DNA from: Bacteroidaceae bacterium
Lineage (GTDB): Bacteria; Bacteroidota; Bacteroidia; Bacteroidales; Bacteroidaceae
Length of the DNA stretch: 45,898 nucleotides
Assembly (NCBI GenBank): GCA_017469685.1
Contig: JAFUFW010000004.1
Location: forward strand, 1-45,898
Direction of reading: 5' to 3'
Shown here: positions 9,014 through 16,900 of the stretch, one piece after another
Layout: every line of letters starts with the position of its first letter
Numbering within the stretch: position 1 is the first letter of the stretch
Notes under the pieces: generated by a model
Databases searched by the model: none
What the model saw: only the letters and a program-made list of their open reading frames with translations
What the model was told of the DNA's origin: nothing
Position numbers and translations under genes: made by a program

Positions 9014-10815
9014 CGTTTGAGAATCTTCTTGCCATCAACTATCACTATGCCACGGGCGTGCTTGGGATTCACGCGCATACCGGCGATATTGTAAGTGCGT
9101 TGAGCGTTGAGCGTTGAGCGTTGAACGTTGGCAACTCCGTCAACCATACCTCCGCTGACAACGACATCGTGGGCAGGCATCGTCTCAGGTACCTCATCCC
9201 AACCGCTGAAGCTGTAGCGCTCGTCGCCAGTCACCTCGGGGGCGGTAATCTCTGTGCCATAGTCGAGAGTGTATTCGGCATAGACTTGGCCGTCGAGCAT
9301 AAAGGTGATGGTGTACTGATTTACGGTGTAGTTACCATGCACAAGAATATGGCCTGCAGGTACGGTCTCAGGAATCTCGCTATCCCAGGCGAAGGTGTAA
9401 CCTTCACGTTCCTCAACCTCAGGAGCAACGATGGGCGAACCATAGTCCTGCAGCTGCTCAACTACAGCCTCGCCGTCAACGATTATCTGCACCCAATACT
9501 GGTTGATAACATACTCGCCGTAAGCTTCCACATCTTCTGCAGGTACGGTGGCAGGAGCCTCCGAGCGCCAGTAGAACGTATAGCCTTCGCGCTCCTCAAT
9601 CTCAGGAACAGTGATAGTGGCTCCATATTCCATCTCTTCCTCGAACACGATGTCATCACCAACCTTAAACGTTACCTTATACTTGTTTATAGTGTAAGAG
9701 CCATTGATGGTGACGTCCTCGCCAGGCATCGTCTCAGGCACTTCGCCTGTCCAGGTGAAAGTGTAGCCTTCGCGCTCATCGACTACAGGGGCAGTGACAA
9801 CTGCGCCTTCCTCAAGTTCCTCGCTGCTGATGGTTTCACCGTCAACGATAAAGGTGAGGGTGAATGTTGAAGGCTCCTCTGGGAAGAGAATTGTGTAGTC
9901 GAAAGGAGTGCCCACTTCTACACTGATTGTCTGTCCCAGCAATTCCTGCATATCAATGTCAATCGTTACATATAGCTTCTTATCGCAGATAGTACCTTTC
10001 AACACAATAGGAATCTCACCCAGCATCGGGCCAAACCACATCTCTATTTCTTCAAGGTCGCCTTCTGTGATAGTTATATTCCTTATCACTTCAAAGTCAT
10101 AAACATTACTCTTTCCATCAACAGCTGTCAATTCAATATCTTCAAGGGTTATGTCTCCAACTCCGAGAACGTCTTCGCCTGATCCTAAGCAGAAGTTTTT
10201 CAAAGAGAATGTCATCTTATCATTCTCTGCGTTCACTTGAATGTTAGCAAGCTGAGGCGCACTGCTCTCTTCGTTAACAGTCACAACGAGAAAGTCTGAG
10301 TATGTTTTGTCTGACATTGACTTATTATCAATAAGCGTACCGACCTCAACATGAATAATCTGTTCGAGAAGTTCCATCATATCAATGTCGATAGTGACAT
10401 ACAGCTTCTCGTTACAGATATATCCCTTGAGCACAATAGGAATATCGCCAAGCATCGGGCCAAACCACGTATCGATTTCTTCAAGGTCACCTTCTGTGAT
10501 AGTTATTGCCTGATTCACCTCAAAACTATATAGCCCCTGAACATCTGACTCTGTGAGCTGAATATTATCCAATGAGATAGTTCCTATTCCAAGAATGTCA
10601 TCACCCGCTCCAAGACAGAAGTTCTTGAGTGAAAATGTCATTACATCGTCATTAACAGTTACATCGATATTTGCAGCCTGAGGGTCAGAACTGTCCTCGT
10701 TGACAGTAACTACGAGATAATCAGTAAATGTCTTCGTCGTCTGTGCTGTAGCCTGCAAGTTAATACCCAAGAATGAAGCGAGGGCGACAGCGATTGTGAG
10801 TAGAGTTTTTTTCAT
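9010..10815 (-). CDS. Calycin-like / InlB B-repeat surface protein with T9SS-type tail
   Basis: A 601-residue exported protein. After a signal peptide (cleavage near LQATAQ) come two tandem calycin-like domains of about 140 residues (about 27-165 and 168-305), each with TVNE-S, MTFSLKNFCLG and EGDLEEI-WFGPMLG. Four InlB B-repeat-like modules follow (about 320-555; the repeated features are EEREGYTF-W and E-PETMP/VPA-D-). The protein ends with the short Por/T9SS-type signal TYNIAGMRV...GKKILKR. Between the repeats and the tail, residues VQRSTLNAQR are encoded by a heptamer repeat. It probably binds ligand at the cell surface; the ligand is unknown. It heads a three-gene unit and has its own promoter. 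Confidence 0.8.
   Translation of the reverse strand: MKKTLLTIAVALASFLGINLQATAQTTKTFTDYLVVTVNEDSSDPQAANIDVTVNDDVMTFSLKNFCLGAGDDILGIGTISLDNIQLTESDVQGLYSFEVNQAITITEGDLEEIDTWFGPMLGDIPIVLKGYICNEKLYVTIDIDMMELLEQIIHVEVGTLIDNKSMSDKTYSDFLVVTVNEESSAPQLANIQVNAENDKMTFSLKNFCLGSGEDVLGVGDITLEDIELTAVDGKSNVYDFEVIRNITITEGDLEEIEMWFGPMLGEIPIVLKGTICDKKLYVTIDIDMQELLGQTISVEVGTPFDYTILFPEEPSTFTLTFIVDGETISSEELEEGAVVTAPVVDEREGYTFTWTGEVPETMPGEDVTINGSYTINKYKVTFKVGDDIVFEEEMEYGATITVPEIEEREGYTFYWRSEAPATVPAEDVEAYGEYVINQYWVQIIVDGEAVVEQLQDYGSPIVAPEVEEREGYTFAWDSEIPETVPAGHILVHGNYTVNQYTITFMLDGQVYAEYTLDYGTEITAPEVTGDERYSFSGWDEVPETMPAHDVVVSGGMVDGVANVQRSTLNAQRTYNIAGMRVNPKHARGIVIVDGKKILKR
9097..9131 (-). repeat. Heptamer tandem repeat (TCAACGC)4 inside coding sequence
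   Basis: On the plus strand GCGTTGA occurs four times exactly (9097-9124), followed by an imperfect fifth unit ACGTTGG. It encodes the junction between the InlB-like repeats and the T9SS-type tail. Seven is not a multiple of three, so gain or loss of one unit shifts the frame and replaces the tail with a short sequence ending at a stop. Both alternative frames were read and both terminate before the natural end. Confidence 0.8.
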
Positions 10816-10905
10816 AAATCTGTATTTGAGTTTGTAATCTTAATCTTATTTCTTCATGCTTGCACATAAAAGACGCGTCCATGTGTGCGCGCAGGAAAAC
10901 GACTG

Positions 10906-10936
10906 CAAAGGTAGAAAAAAGGTGGGACGCGACCAA
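10906..10936 (-). promoter_or_regulatory. Promoter of the calycin/InlB-DinD-dockerin unit
   Basis: Read on the minus strand: TTG (10934-10936), 20 bases, then TACCTTTG (10906-10913), a full match to the TAnnTTTG -7 box. The leader to the ATG at 10815 is about 85 bases and A/T-rich. Confidence 0.65.
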
Positions 10937-10978
10937 GGAAAATCTGGTTTACGCCCTAAAATAACCGATTTTTCTTCA

Positions 10979-10998
10979 AAAAACGTCCATTTCATCGC
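10979..10998 (+). repeat. 20-base motif copy 1 (intergenic)
   Basis: AAAAACGTCCATTTCATCGC, two differences from the consensus AAAAACGCCCATTTCATCGA. It lies between the surface-protein promoter and the pyrH terminator and is inverted relative to copy 2 on the other side of pyrH. Confidence 0.7.
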
Positions 10999-11034
10999 TT
11001 CGAATCTTCACCCACTTCCAGTAAGTCAAGATAT

Positions 11035-11091
11035 GAAAAAGCCTCAGCTCTGCGCCTGGACATCAGTGTGTCTGGGCACAGGGCTGAGGCT
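11035..11091 (-). terminator. Rho-independent terminator after pyrH
   Basis: On the minus strand AGCCTCAGC (complement of 11083-11091) pairs with GCTGAGGCT (complement of 11040-11048), with further pairing inside, and TTTTTC follows. It begins about 40 bases after the pyrH stop. Confidence 0.75.
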
Positions 11092-11130
11092 GTATGGAAG
11101 GGTCAATCCGGGGCTGTGGTGAACTTGCCT

Positions 11131-11841
11131 CTACTTATGTACCAAGGTACCTATTGGCTCGCCATCGATCACCTTTCGGAGGTTGCCACGCACGTCCATG
11201 TTGAAGACATAGATGGGCAGGTCGTTCTCCTTGCACATAGTAGTGGCGGTGAGGTCCATGACTTTGAGTCCGCGGTTGTAAACCTCGTCGAAAGAGATCT
11301 CGTCGAACTTCGTTGCCGTCGGGTCCTTCTCAGGATCGGCCGTATATACGCCGTCGACGCGCGTGCCTTTGAGCATCACATCAGCTTCAATCTCTATGCC
11401 ACGCAGCGAGGAGCCCGTGTCAGTTGTGAAGTATGGGTTGCCTGTGCCACCGCTGAAGATGACCACTTCGCCCAGCTCCATAGCCTCTATGGCTTTCCAC
11501 TTAGTGTAGAACTCGCCCACGGGCTCCATGCGAATGGCTGTGAGCACGCGGCTTTTGACGCCTGCGGCGGTAAGGAAGCTGTTTAGGGCGAGCGAGTTGA
11601 TGACGGTTGCAAGCATACCCATCTGGTCGCCTTTGACGCGGTCGAAGCCTCGACCGGCCCCACTCAGGCCTCGGAAGATGTTGCCGCCACCGATTACGAT
11701 GCCTATCTCCACGCCAAGGTCGTGAATCTCCTTAATCTGTTCTGCGTACTCGGCCAGCCGATTCTCGTCGAGGCCATACTTCTGTTCGCCCATAAGACTC
11801 TCTCCGGAGAGCTTGAGCAGGATTCTCTTGAATTTTGGCAT
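11131..11841 (-). CDS. pyrH: UMP kinase
   Basis: Hexameric bacterial UMP kinase of the amino-acid-kinase fold that makes UDP for RNA, cell wall and lipid A precursors. Seen: KLSGESLMG at the N-terminus, VIGGGNIFRG for phosphate binding, DQMGMLATVINSLAL, FSGGTGNPYFTTDT and the ADPEKDP loop. At 236 residues the length is typical. It appears to be a single-gene unit with its own terminator; copies 1 and 2 of the 20-base motif flank it in opposite orientations. Confidence 0.96.
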   Translation of the reverse strand: MPKFKRILLKLSGESLMGEQKYGLDENRLAEYAEQIKEIHDLGVEIGIVIGGGNIFRGLSGAGRGFDRVKGDQMGMLATVINSLALNSFLTAAGVKSRVLTAIRMEPVGEFYTKWKAIEAMELGEVVIFSGGTGNPYFTTDTGSSLRGIEIEADVMLKGTRVDGVYTADPEKDPTATKFDEISFDEVYNRGLKVMDLTATTMCKENDLPIYVFNMDVRGNLRKVIDGEPIGTLVHK

Positions 11842-11880
11842 ATAATTGAATTAAAAGTGAAATAAAAGTGAATTATCTAA

Positions 11881-11900
11881 TCGATGAAATGGACGTTTTT
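11881..11900 (-). repeat. 20-base motif copy 2 (pyrH upstream region)
   Basis: The complement reads AAAAACGTCCATTTCATCGA, one difference from the consensus. It lies 40-60 bases upstream of the pyrH start. Confidence 0.7.
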
Positions 11901-11909
11901 ATGCACTTC

Positions 11910-11937
11910 GATGTGTTTTTGATGTGTTTTTGATGTG
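11910..11937. repeat. 11-base tandem repeat upstream of pyrH
   Basis: GATGTGTTTTT occurs twice in tandem (11910-11920, 11921-11931), followed by GATGTG. It sits between the lpxB stop and pyrH. No function is visible. Confidence 0.6.
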
Positions 11938-11944
11938 CCTAATC

Positions 11945-13078
11945 CTATTCCTCGATGGAATGGGCGTTTTTAGACGATGTAAGCAAGCTCTTGATGAGTG
12001 CGGCCGCGCGTTGTGGAGCTCCGGGTTTTCCCAGGCGTCGTGCCATGTCCTCATAGCCGGCAAGCTGAGCCTCGCGAGCAGAACCTCCAGGCAGGATGCT
12101 TTCGAGGTGGGCATGGCAGGCGCTGACGGTCATGTGGTCTGCGACGAGTTCGGGCACCACTTCGCGCCCGGCAACAAGGTTGACGAGCGAGATGTAGGGA
12201 ACTTTTATCAGGATCTTCCGCAGCAGCGATGCCAGCTGTCGGGCTTGCATGAAGTAGCACACCACCTGCGGAACACGGAACAATGCCGTCTCCAGCGTGG
12301 CTGTGCCTGAAGTAACGAGGGCTGCCGTAGCCTCTGAGAGCAGCTGATAAGTCTGCCCGTAGACAATCTCCACCTTGTGGTGGCCTACATATTTATTATA
12401 GTAGTCTGGCTCTATGCCCGGCGCGCCGGCTATCACGAGGCGGTAGCTGTCAGCGAAAGGTTCGGCCGCTGCGAGCATACGGGGCAGGTTGTCACGAATC
12501 TCGTGAGTGCGGCTGCCGCAGAGCAAAGCGATTGAAGACTTCCCCAATGCGGAGGGGGTGAGTCTGAAATCCGCGACCTCGTCCACGGTCGGATTGCCAA
12601 CATAGTGAATGGGATAGCCGTGTTTCTTCTCGAAGAAGTCGACCTCGAATGGGAGTATGGAGAATATCTCGTCGACGTTGCGACGTATTCCCTTGATGCG
12701 ATATTCCTTCCATGCCCAAAGCTTGGGAGCGATGTAGTAGTAGACGGGGCAGAGAGCGCGGTCATGTACGAACTTGGCTATCTTGAGATTAAAGCCCGGG
12801 TAGTCGACGAGGATTACCACGTCCGGTTCCCACGCCACAATATCTTCCTTGCACTGCCGCATACCTTTCAAGATTGTACGTGCGTGAAGAGCAACCGCCA
12901 CAATACCCATATATGCAAGGTCACGGTAGTGGCGGACGAGGGTCATTCCCTCGGCTTCCATCAAGTCGCCCCCGAAGCCTCGGAACTGGGCTTGAGGGTC
13001 TTCAGCCTTCAGTGCGGCTATGAGATGCGAGGCATGGAGGTCGCCGCTGGCCTCGCCGGCAATGAGATAGTACTTCAA
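11945..13078 (-). CDS. lpxB: Lipid-A-disaccharide synthase
   Basis: GT19-family glycosyltransferase that joins UDP-diacylglucosamine and lipid X into the lipid A disaccharide at the inner membrane. Seen: YYLIAGEASGDLHASHLI at the N-terminus, VVILVDYPGFNLKIAKF, YYIAPKLWAWKEYRI, ILPFEVDFFEKK, the VGNPTVDE segment and the C-terminal TSGTATLET loop. At 377 residues the length is normal. The start is TTG at 13078, preceded by an A/T repeat. It follows surE by 38 bases in the same direction. The 3' end contains copy 3 of the 20-base motif. Confidence 0.95.
   Translation of the reverse strand: MKYYLIAGEASGDLHASHLIAALKAEDPQAQFRGFGGDLMEAEGMTLVRHYRDLAYMGIVAVALHARTILKGMRQCKEDIVAWEPDVVILVDYPGFNLKIAKFVHDRALCPVYYYIAPKLWAWKEYRIKGIRRNVDEIFSILPFEVDFFEKKHGYPIHYVGNPTVDEVADFRLTPSALGKSSIALLCGSRTHEIRDNLPRMLAAAEPFADSYRLVIAGAPGIEPDYYNKYVGHHKVEIVYGQTYQLLSEATAALVTSGTATLETALFRVPQVVCYFMQARQLASLLRKILIKVPYISLVNLVAGREVVPELVADHMTVSACHAHLESILPGGSAREAQLAGYEDMARRLGKPGAPQRAAALIKSLLTSSKNAHSIEE
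11952..11971 (-). repeat. 20-base motif copy 3 (3' end of lpxB)
   Basis: The complement reads AAAAACGCCCATTCCATCGA, one difference from the consensus. Here it encodes K-N-A-H-S-I-E at the LpxB C-terminus. Confidence 0.7.
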
Positions 13079-13116
13079 GTAAATATAAAATATAAAATAT
13101 AAAAGCGAGGTAACTG

Positions 13117-13914
13117 TTAATCTGTTAACTTACTAATCTGCTCAAGGACTGCGTGGGCGGTCAGGTCTATGGTCACGGGAACAACGGAACAGTAGCCAGC
13201 GCGGAGGGCAGCGAAGTCTGTATCAGGCGCTTCAGGTTCGAGGTCATGGAAGTCGCCCGTGAGCCAGAAGGAGTGCAAGCCGTGGGGATTCGTGGCGGAA
13301 GCCCATTCAGCCTCCCAGCGGCCTCGCGCCTGACGGCAGACACGCCAGCCACGAACCTTGTCGAGGGTTGGCATATTCACGTTCAGACATACGTCTTGCG
13401 GCAAGCTCTGCTGAAGCACACGGTTGCAAAAAACGCCGATTTCATCGAGCGTAGCATGGCTGACGGGATAATCCTCATAGCGCTGCCCGCGTTGTAGCCA
13501 AAGCGAGAAGCCGATGCTGGGGATACCCTTCATGCAGCCCTCGAAGACAGCCCCCATCGTGCCGCTGTAGTGGGCACTGATGCTGGCGTTATCTCCATGG
13601 TTGATGCCGCTGAGTATAAGGTCTGGCCGCTTGGGAAGGATGTTGTCCCATGCGAGCTTGACGCAATCGACGGGAGTACCTGTACAGGCGAACAGATGTA
13701 TATCTTCCGGGTAACCTTTTGCCACGGCAGGGCCAGAGAGCTCTTTGTAGCTGACAGGGATCGTGCTGGTAATGGCTGCGGCAGAGCCTGAGCGAGGCCC
13801 TTCGGGCGCCACAACGTAGATGTCGCCTAACGAGGCTACAGCGCGCGCCAAAGCTTGTATGCCCGCAGCAGCAAAGCCGTCGTCGTTAGTGATGAGGATA
13901 AGGGGCTTGTTCAC
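13117..13914 (-). CDS. surE: 5'/3'-nucleotidase SurE
   Basis: Metal-dependent nucleotidase (survival protein E family) that dephosphorylates nucleoside monophosphates. The metal site NDDG is at residues 10-13, APEGPRSG follows, and the second motif ILSGINHGDNAS is intact, as is SAHYSGTMGAVFEG. At 265 residues the length is typical. The start is GTG at 13914. It lies between the alpha-2-macroglobulin gene (33 bases upstream) and lpxB (38 bases downstream), and surE-lpxB is probably one transcript. Copy 4 of the 20-base motif lies inside the gene. Confidence 0.95.
   Translation of the reverse strand: MNKPLILITNDDGFAAAGIQALARAVASLGDIYVVAPEGPRSGSAAAITSTIPVSYKELSGPAVAKGYPEDIHLFACTGTPVDCVKLAWDNILPKRPDLILSGINHGDNASISAHYSGTMGAVFEGCMKGIPSIGFSLWLQRGQRYEDYPVSHATLDEIGVFCNRVLQQSLPQDVCLNVNMPTLDKVRGWRVCRQARGRWEAEWASATNPHGLHSFWLTGDFHDLEPEAPDTDFAALRAGYCSVVPVTIDLTAHAVLEQISKLTD
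13429..13448 (+). repeat. 20-base motif copy 4 (inside surE)
   Basis: AAAAACGCCGATTTCATCGA, one difference from the consensus. On the coding strand it encodes D-E-I-G-V-F, a frame different from the other genic copies. Confidence 0.7.
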
Positions 13915-13947
13915 TTATTGGGATTATGGATTAGAGATTAGTGGTTA

Positions 13948-16900
13948 TTACTTTTCCACGTTGAGTTGCAGGGCTGGTGTGTTGCTGCCATATTCGGGAG
14001 CATAGAGGCAACGGAGAGTCACAAGGCCGGTGGTGTAGGTGCCATCGCGGTCTATGAAGGCCTCTTCCTCGAGCACATAGGTGCCCTTTGGCAGACGGTC
14101 GAAGAAATAGTCGGTGTGGGCATCGCGCACGGCACGGTAGTAGCCGAGGCCACCCTGATATCTGTATCCTGACATCTGGCTGGCTGGTTCGGCGCAAGCG
14201 GCTCGCGAAACTCGCAGGCAAACGTACTCATAGTCGCGGTCGGCAGTGATGACGTAGCGGCTTGTCAGCCGGTCGCCGACCTTAAGGTTGGCAGCATTTA
14301 CTTCGCGGCGCACCTTAAGCCCTGTGGCGGAAGCCGAAGCATCTGTCATCGGCGTGAGGAAGGTAGCGACGACGGCCCCCCAAGCCTCGCTGTCGGTGTG
14401 GCGTGTGACGGTGACAGTCTTAGGCGCCTCACCATCTGCAAACTGTTGCTTGATGAAGCCGAGGCCTGCCACAGCCTTGTCGGCACTCTTGCGGGTGATG
14501 TCAACGTGGCGTCGGGCATAGTTGAGCTTGATGTCGTCGGGCTCTGAAGCACTAAGTTCAGACGTATTACCCGTCACGAGGGCATAGATAGCATCGGCAG
14601 TACAGATATTCGATTCCCACATCTGTGTCCGCTTTTGCTGCAGAAGCCAGCGACGCAAGCCACGTTGCAAGACCTTATTCTGAGGCTCCATGACATTCAC
14701 AGCTTCCATAGCTGCCACATGATGGATAATCTTGTGGCTCGTAGGTTCGAAGCTGCCGCCTGCATAGTCGAAGAAAGTGCCATGGTCGGCAGTGGTCGTG
14801 GTGTGTTCGAGCAGCGACTCATAGTATTGCCGTGCCTCTGCCTGACGACCGGCGCCTTTCATCACCACGGCAGCCATGGCGCGTTCCCAGTTGTCCATGG
14901 ATGCGACGCTGCCTTTCATGTGGTCGAGCAGATAGGTGACGTCTTTCTTCTGTGCGGAAGTGAGGTTTACACCCGCGTGCTGCGTGGTGTAGACGTAGCT
15001 GAGATAAGCAAGCGAAGCCGTGCTCACCTTTACCCCCTTGGCCTCAGCCTTCTTCAGTTCGGCAATATGCTGTGCCATCTTCGAGGCAACGAAAGCGACG
15101 TTCTTCGCAAGCAGACGGGTCAACGTGGACTTGACCTCTGCGGGAAGGGTATGGAAATCATTGGTCATTGTACGCAGGCGAGTGAACTCAGAGGCCACCA
15201 TGCGCGTCATCACCTCGCTGCTCTTCATGCCAGGGAACCAAGCATAGCCACCGTCGGGCTCCAGACGCTTCTCCACACGCTGAGCCAAGGAGACGAGTGT
15301 TGCCTCTTGGCGACTGATGTCGAAGAGCTCGATGAGGCGCGCTTTGCGGTCGGCCTCGCTCTCAGCTTCGCGCAACCAAGGTGTCTCGTCGAGAATAATC
15401 TGCTTCAGTTCCTCGTCCTCGGCCAGTTTACTGGCGAGCGACGGCTGTCCCTGAGCAGCTTCGCGCTGCCATATATCCACGAGCGACTGAAGGCGAGGCG
15501 TGTTGTTGGCGATATAGGTCGCGAGCGACTGTGCCTGCAGCGATGTGGCAAGGGATATGATGTCGTCGTGCTGCGGCTCGATAAGCGAGGGCAGTGCCTG
15601 CAGGGCATACCAGATGGGGTGAGCCGTATATTCTACGGTAAGGCGGCGGTTGGTAGCCGTGGGGCTGTTGTGGTTGAAGAGCGACGAGAGGTCTGTGGTG
15701 AACGTTCCGAGGCTGTCGGCACGTATCTCTACGCTCTCAGTGACGTAAGTCTTATTGGGCAGTATGGGCAGGTAGCGCTGCTCGCCGTCGGTGAACGAGC
15801 GGCTGCTGGCTGTCAGGCGCACGGCCACAACGGGGTAGTCGTCGGTGGGCATATAGTCGAATGTCAGCAGACATTCGCCTTTGGCATCAGCCTTGAAGGG
15901 TATCTTGCGCTTTAGGATTACCTTCTCTGTCTCGGGGTCGAACACCTCCAATAGAGCCAGCCCTTCGATGGGGTCGTCGGTCAGGTTCTGAATGGTGGCG
16001 CGCAAGCCTGCATTGTCACCCACGCGCAGGAAGCGCGGCAGGTAGAGTTGCGCCATCATCTCCTTTTGGGCGATTGTCTGTGCCTGAATATTGGCTGTGA
16101 GGAGGTCGCTGGTATGCGCTACGCCCAGCAGCTGCCAGGTGGTCAGGCTCTCGGGCAAAGTGAAGGAGAGGGTGACTTCGCCGGTGGCGGGGTCGGAATG
16201 GAGGCGTGGGAAGAATGCAGCCGTCTCGTTGAAGTTCGTGCGGAGGGCAGCGATGGCAGGTGAGATGGTGGGCACATCGCCATCATCCACGCCACCTTTA
16301 TCCTCATACTCTTCAGTATCTTTAGTCGCCATCTGAGCGCTGGCCGCCATCATCATAGGCGCTTCAGCGGGAGCACCAATCTCCGCTACCATGTCATTCA
16401 TCACGACACTCTCCTCAGTAGCCATCACGCCGCCAGCACGGCTGGCCTTCATCATCCTGCGCAATCCGAAGCCTCCATGATTGAAGGCGAGCCCGTAGGT
16501 CCATTGCTCATCAAAGGAGTCGAAGCTGAGTCCGGGAGAGCGGTAGTCCTTCATCGCGAAGTAAAGCTGATGCGAGGAGTTTCCGTTGGCAAAGAAATCC
16601 TGCGAACGCCAGGGCAGGAAGCGGAGGCGATGCATTCGGCTGACGAGCAAGTCCCACGAGTGTGGCGTCAGCTGGTCGAGTGATGCATCGTAGATGGTAG
16701 CCATGAGGTTGGCGCTTGCTGGCTTGCCGTCTGGGTCGGTGAGGCGCAGGGTCCATGTCTCGCGGTCGCCGGGATGCAGACGGTCGCGGAATGTTGTCCA
16801 CTGCCAGTGAAGTTCCTTTGAAGGCATTGCCAGCTTGAGGCTTTGGTTCATGATGTAGCAGGTGCCGTGCTTCACGAAGGCCAAGTGGGCGGTAACGCCG

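Larger units (their letters stand above)
10816..11130. other. Intergenic region between the surface-protein unit and pyrH
   Basis: These 315 bases contain no gene that I can support. They hold the leader and promoter of the surface-protein unit (about 10816-10936), one copy of the 20-base AAAAACG motif (10979-10998) and the pyrH terminator (11035-11091). Confidence 0.7.

Noticed and set aside
14635-15915. Plus-strand open frame of 426 codons
   Set aside because: Antisense to the macroglobulin gene; His/Cys-rich composition typical of a shadow frame.
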